Shown here one piece after another: positions 39,718 to 49,656 of a stretch of DNA of 64,000 nucleotides. The position numbers and the translations under genes were made by a program. This stretch comes from Flavobacterium glycines (GTDB lineage: Bacteria > Bacteroidota > Bacteroidia > Flavobacteriales > Flavobacteriaceae), in assembly GCF_900100165.1 (NCBI RefSeq), contig NZ_FNEO01000002.1:124001-188000 (forward strand). Direction: 5' to 3'. Under the pieces are notes generated by a model. The model had not been told where the DNA came from. It made no database searches and saw only the letters and a program-made list of their open reading frames with translations. Position 1 is the first letter of the stretch. The number at the start of each line of letters is the position of its first letter.

Positions 39718-41801
39718 TTAAAAGTATAAACGGCATTGAAACCTCCATAATAATTCACAGGATTTCCTGAGTAATAATAACGGGCCGGAGCAGTTCCAAA
39801 ACCAACAGCATTAGGCAATACACTCGCAGCATATTTCTCATTCAATACATTTTGAACTCCTGCATTCATTTCCATTTTTAACTTTTTAAGAATATAAAAA
39901 ACATAGCCGGCTTTTGCATCAAGAAGTTGGTATCCTTTTGTTTCCTTCAAATTGGCATCATCAAGATATCTTTTGCCTGTGTATCGATAAGAAGCAGTAA
40001 AACTCAAACCCATTGACGTCACTAAATCCAATCCGGCATTCAATTGCACATTAGGCACAGCCGGCAGTAATTTTCCTGAAAAATCAACGTCTCTGTCTAC
40101 AAAATCTTTAAATTTAAAACGAGTAATTGTTCCCGAAAAATAAGGATTCAACTGAAGATTTGCATTAGCATCAATTTTATAATTTACTAAGAATTCCATT
40201 CCCTGATGCGAACTTTCACCTGCATTAATTCCCACATATTGATCTTCGGCAACCCTGCGTGCCACTAATAAATTCTTGATTTGCGTAGCATAAAAAATCA
40301 ATTCCGTATAAAGTTTCCTTTCTAAAAAATTCCCTTTAAAACCTACTTCATAATTCACCCCTATTTCAGGTTTTAAATCGGTATTAATTTGTCCTTCGGC
40401 TGTTAATGTTTCGGCAACTACAGGAATAGAAAATCCTTTACTCAACGATGCGTAAATATTTTTACCATCGGCTATTTTATAAGACAAACCCAATCGAGGC
40501 GACCAAATGCTTTCAAAGCTGTAATTTTGCTTTGTTCCTGTTTGCGAAAAAATATCTGCCTGATCGTAATGAGTCGTATTGAATGCAATTCCGGATTCCA
40601 AATTGAGCTTTGTTGAAAGCTTGGTTTCCATTTGAAAAAAAGCATTCCAATAACGTCTGTTTTGTTTCATTTGAGCAAATCTATCACCTTGTAAACTTCC
40701 TTTTCCTGAATTGGATTGGTACAAATTTCTAAATAATGAGAATCCATAATTCTCTGTTATAAATTCAGTCCCAACACTGACAACATTAGGTAAAGTGAAT
40801 AAAGAAGCCGAATAATTTACTTTGGAACGAAAACCTACTGATCTGGTTTTATCTTCCAATATATCAAAAGGCCGTGTTTCGTAAGCGTTTTTCAAATTAG
40901 TAAAAAGACTGCTATCCATAAACCAATTTTCAGAAAACTGATGTTCAAATCCCAAACCGGCTAACAATTTATCATAAGATTCATAGCCTTTAGCAGCGAG
41001 CCAAGTGGCAGCCGCTGATTTTGGATTGTTATTAAAAGCGTTCTCGCTTATCGAACTCGGAATAAATGCTTTTAATCGGGTGGCAATCCCAAAAAACGAA
41101 AGCGAACTTTTATTGGAAAACTGCTGTTTGCCAAACAAATTCAGGGTTTTTCGATTATAATTACTATTAGCTCTGTAACCTTGCTGTTCCAAATTACTAT
41201 AATTAGCGAAAACAGTTGATTTTGAATCGTTATAACCCGTTGACAGAACTTGTTTCATCAACCCAAAACTTCCAAAAGTACTTCCTGATTTTGCAAAAGT
41301 AGTCGCCGCATTTAATTGCTTTGCCTTCAAACTGATGACACCTCCCAAACCGGCACCAAAACTGGTTGAATTAGGTCCTTTTATAATTTCGATTCCGCCC
41401 AAAGCTTCCAAATCGATATCTTCTAAAACAGTTTCTCCTTCAGCATCCGAAAGCGGAATTCCTTCAAAATAAGCCTTAATCCTACTGGTTCCGTATTGCG
41501 TTCTCGCTCCGATACCACGAATAGTAATTCGATTGGTATTCAGAGCGCCTTGCTGCATAAAAACACCCGGAATTTTGTTTAAAACAGGAGTCAGGATTAC
41601 GCCGTCAGCCTGATTGATTTCTTTTTCGGTTATAATTGAAACGGCCGCAGCTGAATTTTGAATTGTATTACGAATAGGGGAACTTGTTAAAACTAATTCC
41701 GACAAAGAAACAGTGTCTTTTTTAACTTGCCCAAAAACGGAAACACCAAACAATAAAATCAATACAGAAATTGAGCAAGCGGACTTTTTTATATGAAACA
41801 T
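39714..41801 (-). CDS. TonB-dependent outer membrane receptor (FecA-like, not SusC type)
   Basis: This 695-residue receptor has a signal peptide (to VFG), a TonB-box-like VSLSELVLTSSPI, a plug with ITIRGIGARTQYG and IEIIKGPNSTSFG, and a barrel ending in YTFN. It lacks the carboxypeptidase-like domain and the SusC signature, and is far shorter than SusC. It lies 15 nt after the GH39 gene, so the two are co-transcribed. Sequence features resemble ferric-citrate receptors, but the gene pairing suggests a carbohydrate or a conjugated ligand. The last codon overlaps the AraC stop in the sequence TTAA. Confidence 0.92.
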   Translation of the reverse strand: MFHIKKSACSISVLILLFGVSVFGQVKKDTVSLSELVLTSSPIRNTIQNSAAAVSIITEKEINQADGVILTPVLNKIPGVFMQQGALNTNRITIRGIGARTQYGTSRIKAYFEGIPLSDAEGETVLEDIDLEALGGIEIIKGPNSTSFGAGLGGVISLKAKQLNAATTFAKSGSTFGSFGLMKQVLSTGYNDSKSTVFANYSNLEQQGYRANSNYNRKTLNLFGKQQFSNKSSLSFFGIATRLKAFIPSSISENAFNNNPKSAAATWLAAKGYESYDKLLAGLGFEHQFSENWFMDSSLFTNLKNAYETRPFDILEDKTRSVGFRSKVNYSASLFTLPNVVSVGTEFITENYGFSLFRNLYQSNSGKGSLQGDRFAQMKQNRRYWNAFFQMETKLSTKLNLESGIAFNTTHYDQADIFSQTGTKQNYSFESIWSPRLGLSYKIADGKNIYASLSKGFSIPVVAETLTAEGQINTDLKPEIGVNYEVGFKGNFLERKLYTELIFYATQIKNLLVARRVAEDQYVGINAGESSHQGMEFLVNYKIDANANLQLNPYFSGTITRFKFKDFVDRDVDFSGKLLPAVPNVQLNAGLDLVTSMGLSFTASYRYTGKRYLDDANLKETKGYQLLDAKAGYVFYILKKLKMEMNAGVQNVLNEKYAASVLPNAVGFGTAPARYYYSGNPVNYYGGFNAVYTFN

Positions 41802-41816
41802 TAACTTATCTTTTTA

Positions 41817-43505
41817 TTACCAATCCAGTTTAATTAAAGCTACAGCTTGCCTTTTTAATTGCAATACAACATTTGCTTTTCCTGATTTTACGGCTATTTT
41901 TTTATTCGAAATTGACTCTAATTTTCCTGACTTTTCTAAAGTGGCAATTTGTTCTGAAGTTGGATTTTGAGGCGAACCCATTTTTTTCCAAACTTCATAC
42001 GAATTACTATGATCCTGATCGATAATAAAAATTTTCAAATTGGCGTTTTTGACAGGAATATTGCTAAAAGTTACATCAACAGCTTCGGCAGCTCCCTGCT
42101 CATCTTTATCATGGTAATTCCAAACCATCACAGCCGTAGATTTTTTATCTGCACTGGCTAATACCCCAATATCGGATTGATTTTCACGAATGCTCTTTTC
42201 AAGCACCGTTTCTAAAGGATACATTCGGTTACTTACCGCTTCAATTCTATTCCCCTTCATCATTCCAAACATTCTAAACACATTCAAAACCGGTTTATCT
42301 ACTCCGTTTGTTGCTAAATCCCTGAAACCATAAAACCAGGGTTGATTTTCAAATTCGAATGACCAGGAAACAGCTCCTAAAAAGTTAGCTTTGGTTTTAT
42401 CCGCTAATAAATATTTACGAGCAAAGGAAGCAGCGGTATAACTGGAATACATGGTTCCGTTTCGGTACGCATTTTCAGGATTAGTTGCCATGCCACAAGC
42501 GGCACAACCCTCAGGATCTGATTCTCCAATGATAACAGGCAAATTCTTCGTCTCGGGATAAGAAGTCGCAATATTAAAACCTGCCTGAATATCCCTCAAC
42601 TGTGGCGCCATATCCATGATAACTGTGCCATCCAATAATCTCGGGCGACCTTTAGCATGAAAAAGAATCGCTTCTAACGGACTACCTGTTTTTCCCGTGG
42701 CATAATTAGTTCCCGAAATACAATGTTTAATAAAATTATTAGTCCAACTCATAGCGCCTTTTCCTGAAGTCCCCGCAATATTCAAACCACCTATTTTAGC
42801 TGTTGGCAATGCTCTTTTCAATCCATCAGCTGCATAATCATATAGTTTAAAAAATTCTTCCTGTGTACCTTTCCAATAATGTCCGTTAGCTTCATTCCAA
42901 ACTTCCCAATACCAACTCTCTACTTCTTTTTTACCATAACGCTCAACGGAATGTTTTACCCATTCGTAAACGAGATTACGCCATTTATCATAATCCTTTG
43001 GCGGATAAGCCCAACCCGTAATAATATCAGTATAAGGATCACCGGGTTTCCAGTAATGCCTGTACGGACTCGGATGCGTTGATAAAGCTTCGGGCATAAA
43101 ACCTATTTGTGCCAAAGGCTTCATTCCTCTTTTTACATAAGTGTCGAAAATACTATCCACAATTTTCCAATTATACACCGGATTTCCATTAGCATCTTCG
43201 GTATAAGCATTAGTAGAACCCCATTTTAAAGCGGCAACACCATCCCCACTCACTAACAAACTATGCGTACGCACATAAACCGGAACAGGACTCAAAGCTG
43301 CTATTTCTGAAAGTAGCTTTTTACCATCTTTCATATAGGTATAATTAGGCTCATCATAGCCAAACCAAGCCCAAACGGGTTTCATTGGAGCGATTTCTTT
43401 TTTTAAATCAACTGTTATTAAAGCTTTTTTTTCCTGCTGTGCCTGAAGAGATACACACGAAAGAGAAAACACTGCCACTAAGAAGTAATTGGATAATTTC
43501 AGCAT
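41817..43505 (-). CDS. GH39-like glycoside hydrolase
   Basis: The 562-residue secreted protein has a signal peptide ending near LQAQ. The TIM barrel (about 28-430) shows WNEAN (acid/base E205) and IIGESDPEGC (nucleophile E328), as in clan GH-A enzymes such as GH39 beta-xylosidases. A C-terminal beta-sandwich follows (about 440-562). Other clan A families cannot be excluded without profile scoring. It is the first gene of a pair with the TonB receptor, so hydrolysis and uptake are probably linked. Confidence 0.85.
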   Translation of the reverse strand: MLKLSNYFLVAVFSLSCVSLQAQQEKKALITVDLKKEIAPMKPVWAWFGYDEPNYTYMKDGKKLLSEIAALSPVPVYVRTHSLLVSGDGVAALKWGSTNAYTEDANGNPVYNWKIVDSIFDTYVKRGMKPLAQIGFMPEALSTHPSPYRHYWKPGDPYTDIITGWAYPPKDYDKWRNLVYEWVKHSVERYGKKEVESWYWEVWNEANGHYWKGTQEEFFKLYDYAADGLKRALPTAKIGGLNIAGTSGKGAMSWTNNFIKHCISGTNYATGKTGSPLEAILFHAKGRPRLLDGTVIMDMAPQLRDIQAGFNIATSYPETKNLPVIIGESDPEGCAACGMATNPENAYRNGTMYSSYTAASFARKYLLADKTKANFLGAVSWSFEFENQPWFYGFRDLATNGVDKPVLNVFRMFGMMKGNRIEAVSNRMYPLETVLEKSIRENQSDIGVLASADKKSTAVMVWNYHDKDEQGAAEAVDVTFSNIPVKNANLKIFIIDQDHSNSYEVWKKMGSPQNPTSEQIATLEKSGKLESISNKKIAVKSGKANVVLQLKRQAVALIKLDW

Positions 43506-43611
43506 AGTTAAATTGGTTTTGGTAGAATAGAAAACTAAAATAGTACTTTTTAATTGAACTCTTAAAACATTTGAATATTAATCCATTACAAAATCAATTT
43601 CTTTAGATAAA

Positions 43612-43643
43612 AAACAAAAAAAACTCCGGATTACTCCGGAGTT
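43612..43643 (-). terminator. Terminator of the cysteine synthase-like gene
   Basis: AACTCCGGA (43622-43630) and TCCGGAGTT (43635-43643) form a perfect 9-bp stem with loop TTAC. On the minus strand a long T run follows. It lies 24 nt after the stop. Confidence 0.88.
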
Positions 43644-43666
43644 CTATATTTCGAAAACAGAAAATT

Positions 43667-44707
43667 CTATTTTATCATTTCAATTTTTTGTACTTCTTCT
43701 TCGTTGATACTGTCAAAGAAACCTTGTTCGTTCATCCAGTCGTCACTGAAAACCTTACTCATATAACGAGAACCGTGATCCGGGAAAATAGCGATTACAT
43801 TACTGTTTGCATCAAACTCTCCTTCTTCGGCATATTGTTTTATAGCTTGCAAAACTGCTCCTGAAGTATAACCTACAAACATTCCTTCTTTTCTGGTAAT
43901 CTCTCTTGCGGAATGTGCACTTTCTTCATCTGTAACCTTCATAAATTTATCGATAACATCAAAATCAGTGGCCGATGGGATTAAATTTTTACCCAAACCT
44001 TCAATACGGTAAGGATAAATTTCGTCTGTATCAAACTCTCTTGTTTCGTGGTATTTTTTCAATACTGATCCAAAAGCGTCTACTCCCAGAACTTTAATAT
44101 TAGGATTTTGCTCTTTTAAAAATTTAGCTGTTCCTGAGATTGTTCCTCCTGTTCCGCTACAGGCAACTAAGTGAGTAATTTTACCATTGGTTTGTTTCCA
44201 AATTTCCGGTCCGGTAGTATTGTAGTGGGCATCAATATTCAACTGGTTAAAGTACTGATTGATATAAACGGAACCTTTTGTTTCTTCGTGTAATCTCTTA
44301 GCGACACTGTAATAAGAACGCTCATCATCAGCCGAAACGTGTGCCGGACAAACATAAACCTTAGCCCCTAAACTGCGAAGCATGTCTATTTTATCTCTTG
44401 ATGATTTTGAGCTTACCGCTAATATGCAATTATATCCTTTTATAATACTTACCATAGCCAGACTAAAACCGGTATTCCCGGATGTAGTTTCAATAATGGT
44501 GTCTCCAGGAGATAATATACCTTTTTTTTCTGCTTCTTCGATAATGTACAAAGCGATTCTATCTTTTGAGGAATGTCCCGGATTAAAAGCTTCTACCTTA
44601 GCATAGAAATTACCTTCTAAATGTTCGGTCACTTTGTTTATCTTGATAAGAGGGGTATTCCCTATCAATTCTAAAACATTATTATAAGCATTTATTTCTT
44701 CTTTCAT
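43667..44707 (-). CDS. PLP-dependent cysteine synthase/cystathionine beta-synthase family enzyme
   Basis: This 346-residue fold-type II PLP enzyme has lysine in [12 protein letters not shown] (K48 with this start), phosphate-binding TSGNTGFS, and [12 protein letters not shown]. The start at 44707 ([11 protein letters not shown]) is preferred; six more in-frame codons upstream (from 44725) would only add MINYFF. Cysteine synthases normally have about 310 residues, and the longer C-terminal part here is of the type seen in CBS-like or O-phosphoserine-using enzymes. The exact substrate is uncertain. Confidence 0.88.
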   Translation of the reverse strand: MKEEINAYNNVLELIGNTPLIKINKVTEHLEGNFYAKVEAFNPGHSSKDRIALYIIEEAEKKGILSPGDTIIETTSGNTGFSLAMVSIIKGYNCILAVSSKSSRDKIDMLRSLGAKVYVCPAHVSADDERSYYSVAKRLHEETKGSVYINQYFNQLNIDAHYNTTGPEIWKQTNGKITHLVACSGTGGTISGTAKFLKEQNPNIKVLGVDAFGSVLKKYHETREFDTDEIYPYRIEGLGKNLIPSATDFDVIDKFMKVTDEESAHSAREITRKEGMFVGYTSGAVLQAIKQYAEEGEFDANSNVIAIFPDHGSRYMSKVFSDDWMNEQGFFDSINEEEVQKIEMIK

Positions 44708-44778
44708 AAAAAAATAGTTAATCAAGATTAAGTTTTATTTAACCTGGATACGCAGCAAATTTAACAAAAAAAAACTAA

Positions 44779-46839
44779 TTAGATTTTAATTTTTTCCAAA
44801 TCTAGTAAAAAACTGAATTCTTTCGCTAATTCTTTTAACGCTTCAAACCTCCCGGAAGCACCTCCGTGGCCTGCTTCCATGTTAGTATCTAAAAACAAAA
44901 CATTGTCATCTGTTTTATACACTCTCAATTTTGCCACCCATTTAGCTGGTTCCCAATACTGTACCTGTGAATCATGTAATCCGGTAGAAACATACATATT
45001 AGGGTAATACTGTTTTTTAACATTATCATAAGGAGAATACGATCTCATGTATTGATAGTATTTTTTAACATTTGGATTTCCCCATTCGTCATACTCACCC
45101 GTTGTTAAAGGTATAGTATCATCCAGCATCGTAGTCATTACATCCACAAAAGGAACCTGAGCAATGACTCCGTTATACAATTCAGCTGCTTCATTGATAA
45201 TCACCCCCATAAGCAATCCTCCTGCCGAACCACCTTCGGCATACAAATGTGCTGGGGAAGTATATTTTTGTTCGATTAGGTGTTTAGAACAATCAATAAA
45301 ATCAGTGAACGTATTTTTTTTATGAAGCAATTTTCCGTCTTCATACCAATGTCTTCCTAAATCTTCTCCACCACGAATGTGTGCAATGGCATAAATAAAT
45401 CCTCTGTCTAACAACGACAAACGCGTTGACGAAAAATAAGCATCCATAGAATGACCATAAGAGCCATAAGCATAAAGTAATAACGGATTTTTCCCGTCTT
45501 TATTGAGCTCTTTTCTGTAAACCATCGAAATAGGAATCTTCGTTCCGTCCTGAGCTGTTGCCCAAACACGTTCTTCGGTATAATTATTCTTATCGAATTT
45601 GCCTCCTAAAACCTCCTGCTCTTTCTTGATTTCTTTTTCTTTTGTACGCATATTGAAATCAATCACCGACGAAGGTGTTGCCATCGATTGATAGCAGTAA
45701 CGCAGAATTTCGGTTTCAAAATCAACATTGGTAGACGTATAAGCCGTGTAAGTTTCGCTGCCAAAAGGCAAATAATATTCTTCTTTTCCGTCCCAAGTCA
45801 TGATTCGAATTTTATTCAAACCTCCTTCACGCTCTTCAACAACCAAATAATTGGCAAAAATTTCAATATCTTCCAGTAAAACATCTTCGCGATGCCCAAT
45901 AATTTCAACCCAATTTTCGACTGATGTCGTATCTTCATGGGTTTTCATCAGTTTGAAATTTTCGGCATCGTCCTTATTAGTCAAAATATAAAAACTGTCT
46001 TTATAGTGGTTGATGCTGTACTCTACGCCCCTTTTTCGCTTTTGAAAAATCTTGAATTTCCCATCCGGATTATCGGCATTTAAAATACGATATTCCGTTG
46101 TTAAAGTGCTCCCTGACTCAATGGCCAAATATTTTCTGGATTTCGATTTGGAAATATCAACATTAAAAGTATCGTCTTTTTCAAAATAAACCAGCACATC
46201 CTCTTCCTGTTTTGTTCCTAGTTTATGCTTGAAAATTTTATCCGAACGCAAGGTTTGTTCGTCCTGTTTCGAATAAAAAATCGTTTTATTATCATTAGCC
46301 CAAACTGCCGAACCCGTAACTTTTTCAATTTTATCTTCCAGAATTTCACCGGTTTCTAAATTTTTAACCTGAATGGTATAAATCCTTCTGCCAATAACGT
46401 CTGTACTAAATATTGCCAGCTTATTATCGGGACTGATACTCATTCCACCTAGCTTGAAATAAGCCTGCCCTTCGGCCAATACATTACAGTCAAAAAGAAT
46501 TTCTTCTTTTGCCGTAAGACTTCCTTTTTTTCGGGAATAAATAGGATAATTTTTGGCAGTTTCAAATCTGGTGATGTAGTAATAACCGTTGTATAAATAA
46601 GGAACTGACTCATCATCTTCTTTAATTCTGGCTTTCATTTCCTCATACAATTCCGTTTGGAAATCCTGCGTATGAGCCGTCATCTGTTGGTAATACTCAT
46701 TTTCTTTGTTGAGATAATCTATAACCTCCGGATTTTCGCGATCTTTTAACCAAAAATAATTATCGATTCGTACATCACCAAACTTTTCAAATTCGGTAGC
46801 TATAATTTTAGCAACAGGCGGTTGTAATTTTTCTATCAT
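44779..46839 (-). CDS. ptrB: Oligopeptidase B-like prolyl oligopeptidase family serine peptidase (S9A)
   Basis: This 686-residue cytoplasmic peptidase cuts short peptides after basic residues (family knowledge). It has the N-terminal seven-bladed propeller (about 60-400) and the C-terminal hydrolase domain with nucleophile S538 in GGSAGG, and late His in EAGHGG. FYSKQDEQ and PYDNVKKQYYPNM are typical of oligopeptidase B. The start at 46839 (MIEKLQPPVAKI) is chosen over the in-frame ATG 21 codons upstream, because the extension is not like a real N-terminus and runs towards the divergent ybaB promoter. Confidence 0.92.
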   Translation of the reverse strand: MIEKLQPPVAKIIATEFEKFGDVRIDNYFWLKDRENPEVIDYLNKENEYYQQMTAHTQDFQTELYEEMKARIKEDDESVPYLYNGYYYITRFETAKNYPIYSRKKGSLTAKEEILFDCNVLAEGQAYFKLGGMSISPDNKLAIFSTDVIGRRIYTIQVKNLETGEILEDKIEKVTGSAVWANDNKTIFYSKQDEQTLRSDKIFKHKLGTKQEEDVLVYFEKDDTFNVDISKSKSRKYLAIESGSTLTTEYRILNADNPDGKFKIFQKRKRGVEYSINHYKDSFYILTNKDDAENFKLMKTHEDTTSVENWVEIIGHREDVLLEDIEIFANYLVVEEREGGLNKIRIMTWDGKEEYYLPFGSETYTAYTSTNVDFETEILRYCYQSMATPSSVIDFNMRTKEKEIKKEQEVLGGKFDKNNYTEERVWATAQDGTKIPISMVYRKELNKDGKNPLLLYAYGSYGHSMDAYFSSTRLSLLDRGFIYAIAHIRGGEDLGRHWYEDGKLLHKKNTFTDFIDCSKHLIEQKYTSPAHLYAEGGSAGGLLMGVIINEAAELYNGVIAQVPFVDVMTTMLDDTIPLTTGEYDEWGNPNVKKYYQYMRSYSPYDNVKKQYYPNMYVSTGLHDSQVQYWEPAKWVAKLRVYKTDDNVLFLDTNMEAGHGGASGRFEALKELAKEFSFLLDLEKIKI

Positions 46840-46925
46840 CTGGTAAATCTTCACATTTATGTAAAGCTCGCACAAAAATAGTCGAAACAAGCTCTTGTTC
46901 AAAAACGTTTTTCATCAATTTTAAC

Positions 46926-46955
46926 ATTGTAATAAATGTAAAAACAGTAATTTCG
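46926..46955 (+). promoter_or_regulatory. Putative promoter of ybaB
   Basis: ATTG (46926-46929), an 18-bp spacer and TAATTTCG (46948-46955) come close to the Bacteroidota TTTG/TAnnTTTG pair. The ATG follows 25 nt later. Confidence 0.35.
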
Positions 46956-46980
46956 TGAACTATTAATTTAAAAAGAACAA

Positions 46981-47301
46981 ATGGATTTAATGGGAATGAT
47001 GGGGAAACTAAAAGAAACCCAAAATAAAATTGAAGCAACTAAAAAACGTTTGGACACTGTTCTTGTTGACGAACAAAGCACTGATGGTTTATTAAAAGTA
47101 ACTATTACTGCCAACAGAAAAATAAAATCCATCACTATTGCCGATGAATTATTAGAAGACAAAGAACAACTGGAAGATTACATGATTTTAGTGCTTAACA
47201 AAGCTATTGAAAAAGCTACTAAAGTAAACGAAGCAGAACTGGATGCTGTGGCTAAAATGGATATGCCTATGATTCCGGGAATGGATAATCTGTTTAAATA
47301 A
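46981..47301 (+). CDS. ybaB: YbaB/EbfC family nucleoid-associated protein
   Basis: This 106-residue DNA-binding protein forms a tweezer-shaped dimer (family knowledge). It starts [18 protein letters not shown], the helical segment of the family, and has [12 protein letters not shown] in the sheet. The size is normal. It diverges from the oligopeptidase gene and meets threonine aldolase at a long palindrome. It is not linked to dnaX or recR here. Confidence 0.95.
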   Translation: MDLMGMMGKLKETQNKIEATKKRLDTVLVDEQSTDGLLKVTITANRKIKSITIADELLEDKEQLEDYMILVLNKAIEKATKVNEAELDAVAKMDMPMIPGMDNLFK

Positions 47302-47313
47302 TTATGAATTGTA

Positions 47314-47360
47314 AATTATGAATTATGAGTTTCTATCTTGTAAAAACTCATAATTCATAA
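47314..47360. terminator. Long AT-rich palindrome between ybaB and threonine aldolase
   Basis: 17 bases pair perfectly (47316-47332 with 47344-47360). The arms are built from ATTATGAATT/AACTCATAA words, which recur at 62610-62640. It can end transcription from both converging genes. Confidence 0.7.
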
Positions 47361-47369
47361 CTCATAATT

Positions 47370-48389
47370 TTACATTTTAGACAAAGTTTCAACCACATAA
47401 GTGTGCATCACTTCACGATAATCTAAATGGGTAACGATACGTAATTTTCGATCTCCAATAGTACTAATCGAGATGTTTTTCTGTTTGAGTTTTTCAATCA
47501 AAACGTCTTCACTGTATCCTGGTATCAAAGAAAAAATCAAGATATTCGTTTCAACCGGTTCAATAGCTTCAACCCATTCTTTTTTCTTCAGCACATTGGC
47601 TAATTCTTTCGCACGTCGATGATCTTCAGTCAATAATTTAATATTATTTTCCAAAGCATAAATGGCTCCCGCAGCCAAATAACCTGATTGACGCATAGCA
47701 CCACCCAATACTTTTCTTATTCTCAAAGCACGCTGAATTGTCTTTTTATCACCCAATAAAACTGAACCTACAGGCGCTCCTAATCCTTTTGAAAAACAAA
47801 CCGAAATAGTATCAAAAATTTTTCCGAAATCTTTTGGGTTTTGTCTTTTGGCTACCAAAGCATTCCAAATACGGGCACCATCCAAATGTAATTTCAAACC
47901 ATTTTGATCACAAACAGCTTTAATTTTTTCCAATTCCTCCATTTCATAGCAAGCTCCTCCTCCTATATTGGTCGTGTTTTCTAAACATACTAGAGTAGTT
48001 AACGGACTGTGGAAAAAATTAGGTCTATTGATAGCCGCTGCCACTTGTTCAGCAGTAAGCATTCCCCTGTTTCCATCAATTAAACAGCAGGAAACGCCAC
48101 TATTAAAAGAAACCCCTCCGGCTTCGTAATGGAAAATATGTGCATTTTTATCAGCAATTAATTGGTCTCCGGGTTGCGTATGCAGTTTTATAGCTGTTTG
48201 ATTTGCCATAGTTCCCGATGGAAAAAACAAACCTGCTTCCATCCCAAAAATGGCAGCCACTCTTTCTTCCAGTTCAATAACCGTGGGATCTTCCTTGTAA
48301 ACATCGTCACCCACATCAGCATTGAACATATATTGTAACATTTCGTAGGACGGCTTTGTTACCGTATCACTAACTAAATTTATTTGCAT
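47370..48389 (-). CDS. ltaE: Low-specificity L-threonine aldolase
   Basis: This 339-residue PLP enzyme splits L-threonine or L-allo-threonine into glycine and acetaldehyde. It starts with VSDTVTKPS and has DVGDDVYKEDPTV, SGTMANQ, HLDGARIWNA and the PLP lysine K201 in FSKGLGAPVGS. The length is typical. It diverges from prfB. The acetaldehyde product has no link to the reductases elsewhere in the window that I can show. Confidence 0.95.
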   Translation of the reverse strand: MQINLVSDTVTKPSYEMLQYMFNADVGDDVYKEDPTVIELEERVAAIFGMEAGLFFPSGTMANQTAIKLHTQPGDQLIADKNAHIFHYEAGGVSFNSGVSCCLIDGNRGMLTAEQVAAAINRPNFFHSPLTTLVCLENTTNIGGGACYEMEELEKIKAVCDQNGLKLHLDGARIWNALVAKRQNPKDFGKIFDTISVCFSKGLGAPVGSVLLGDKKTIQRALRIRKVLGGAMRQSGYLAAGAIYALENNIKLLTEDHRRAKELANVLKKKEWVEAIEPVETNILIFSLIPGYSEDVLIEKLKQKNISISTIGDRKLRIVTHLDYREVMHTYVVETLSKM

Positions 48390-48441
48390 TTTTATATTTT
48401 TTATCCAGACCCAAATAACGGTAGTCCAACTTATTTTTTAC

Positions 48442-48449
48442 TATTTTTG
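48442..48449 (+). promoter_or_regulatory. Putative -7 promoter box of prfB
   Basis: TATTTTTG fits TAnnTTTG exactly and lies 21 nt before the prfB ATG. No obvious -33 element was found. Confidence 0.35.
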
Positions 48450-48470
48450 CGCAACAAAATTACATAATTT

Positions 48471-49569
48471 ATGACAACTACCGAACAAATTAAAGGTATT
48501 GTGGAACGCCTTGGTGCGTTGAGGAGGTATCTTTGACGTTGATGCCAAACTTATCGAAATTTCTAACGAAGAAGAGAAAACCTTTGCTCCCGACTTTTGG
48601 AACAACGCCAAGGAAGCGGAACTTATTGTAAAAAATCTTCGAAACAAAAAAAAGTGGATTGAAGACTACGACAAGGCTGTTGCTTTGAATGATGAACTAC
48701 AATTAGCTTACGAATTTTACAAAGAAGGAGAACTCACAGCCGAGGAATTAGACGAACAATACCAACTAACCGAACATCATATTGAGGGTATCGAATTTAA
48801 AAACATGCTTTCGGATGAAGGAGACACTCTAAGCGCTGTTTTGCAAATTACTGCCGGTGCTGGTGGAACCGAAAGTTGCGACTGGGCTTCGATGCTGATG
48901 CGTATGTACATGATGTGGGGCGAAAAATACGGTTTCAAAATAAAAGAACTGAATTATCAGGAAGGTGATGTTGCGGGAATCAAAACCGTAACTTTAGAAT
49001 TTGAAGGCGATTATTCTTTTGGTTACCTCAAAGGCGAAAATGGCGTTCATCGTTTGGTACGTATTTCTCCGTTTGACAGTAATGCCAAACGACATACTTC
49101 ATTTGCTTCCGTTTATGTATATCCGTTAGTGGATGACAGTATCGAAATTGACATTAATCCTGCCGATATCGAGATTACCACTTCGCGCTCCAGCGGTGCC
49201 GGAGGACAGAACGTTAATAAGGTGGAAACCAAAGTACAGCTGTATCACAAACCTACAGGAATCCAGATTCAGTGTTCCGAAACCCGCTCGCAGCAGGACA
49301 ACAGACAACGTGCCATGCAAATGCTTCGTTCGCAATTGTACGAAATCGAACTGAAAAAGAAACAGGCACAGCGTGCCGATATTGAAGCCGGAAAAATGAA
49401 AATAGAATGGGGTTCGCAAATCCGAAATTACGTGATGCAACCTTATAAATTAGTCAAAGACGTGCGTACCGGTTATGAAACCAGTAACGTTGACGGCGTA
49501 ATGAACGGCGAAATCGACGAATTCCTGAAAGCCTATCTAATGATGATGGGACAAAAGGAAGAGGAATAG
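48471..49569 (+). CDS. prfB: Peptide chain release factor 2, with programmed +1 frameshift
   Basis: RF2 ends translation at UGA and UAA. The gene starts at 48471 ([21 protein letters not shown]) and meets an in-frame TGA at 48534. The sequence before it, AGGAGGTATCTTTGAC, is the classical shift site: a Shine-Dalgarno-like AGGAGG, CTT, then TGA followed by C. A +1 slip moves to GAC at 48535 and reads on to 49569, giving 365 residues in all. The recognition motif is [14 protein letters not shown] and the catalytic GGQ is at 244-246. This makes the gene self-regulating: low RF2 favours the shift. A naive ORF call would miss the first 71 codons. Confidence 0.97.
48521..48537 (+). promoter_or_regulatory. 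RF2 recoding signal
   Basis: AGGAGG at 48522-48527 sits three bases ahead of the slippery CTT (48531-48533), with TGA at 48534-48536 and C at 48537. The zero frame stops after 21 codons and the +1 frame is open for 344. Confidence 0.95.
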
Positions 49570-49580
49570 TCTGAGATTGC

Positions 49581-49630
49581 AGATTTCAGAATGCAGAATT
49601 TAGATTTTTAATCGCTGTATTCTGAAATCT
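49581..49630. terminator. Inverted repeat after prfB
   Basis: AGATTTCAGAATGCAG (49581-49596) and CTGTATTCTGAAATCT (49615-49630) pair at 15 of 16 positions. The arms consist of GATTTCAGAATTTAGA-like words that recur at 62535-62570. It may stop transcription before the pentapeptide gene. Confidence 0.55.
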
Positions 49631-49656
49631 AAAGTCTATAATCTAAAATTAGAACA

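Noticed and set aside
46808..47038. 76-codon minus-strand ORF overlapping the oligopeptidase start and ybaB
   Set aside because: It runs antisense through the start of ybaB and the divergent promoter region, without protein-like features.
48685..49569. prfB taken as a 294-residue protein starting at 48685
   Set aside because: The upstream frameshift site and the conserved N-terminal part show that the true start is 48471.
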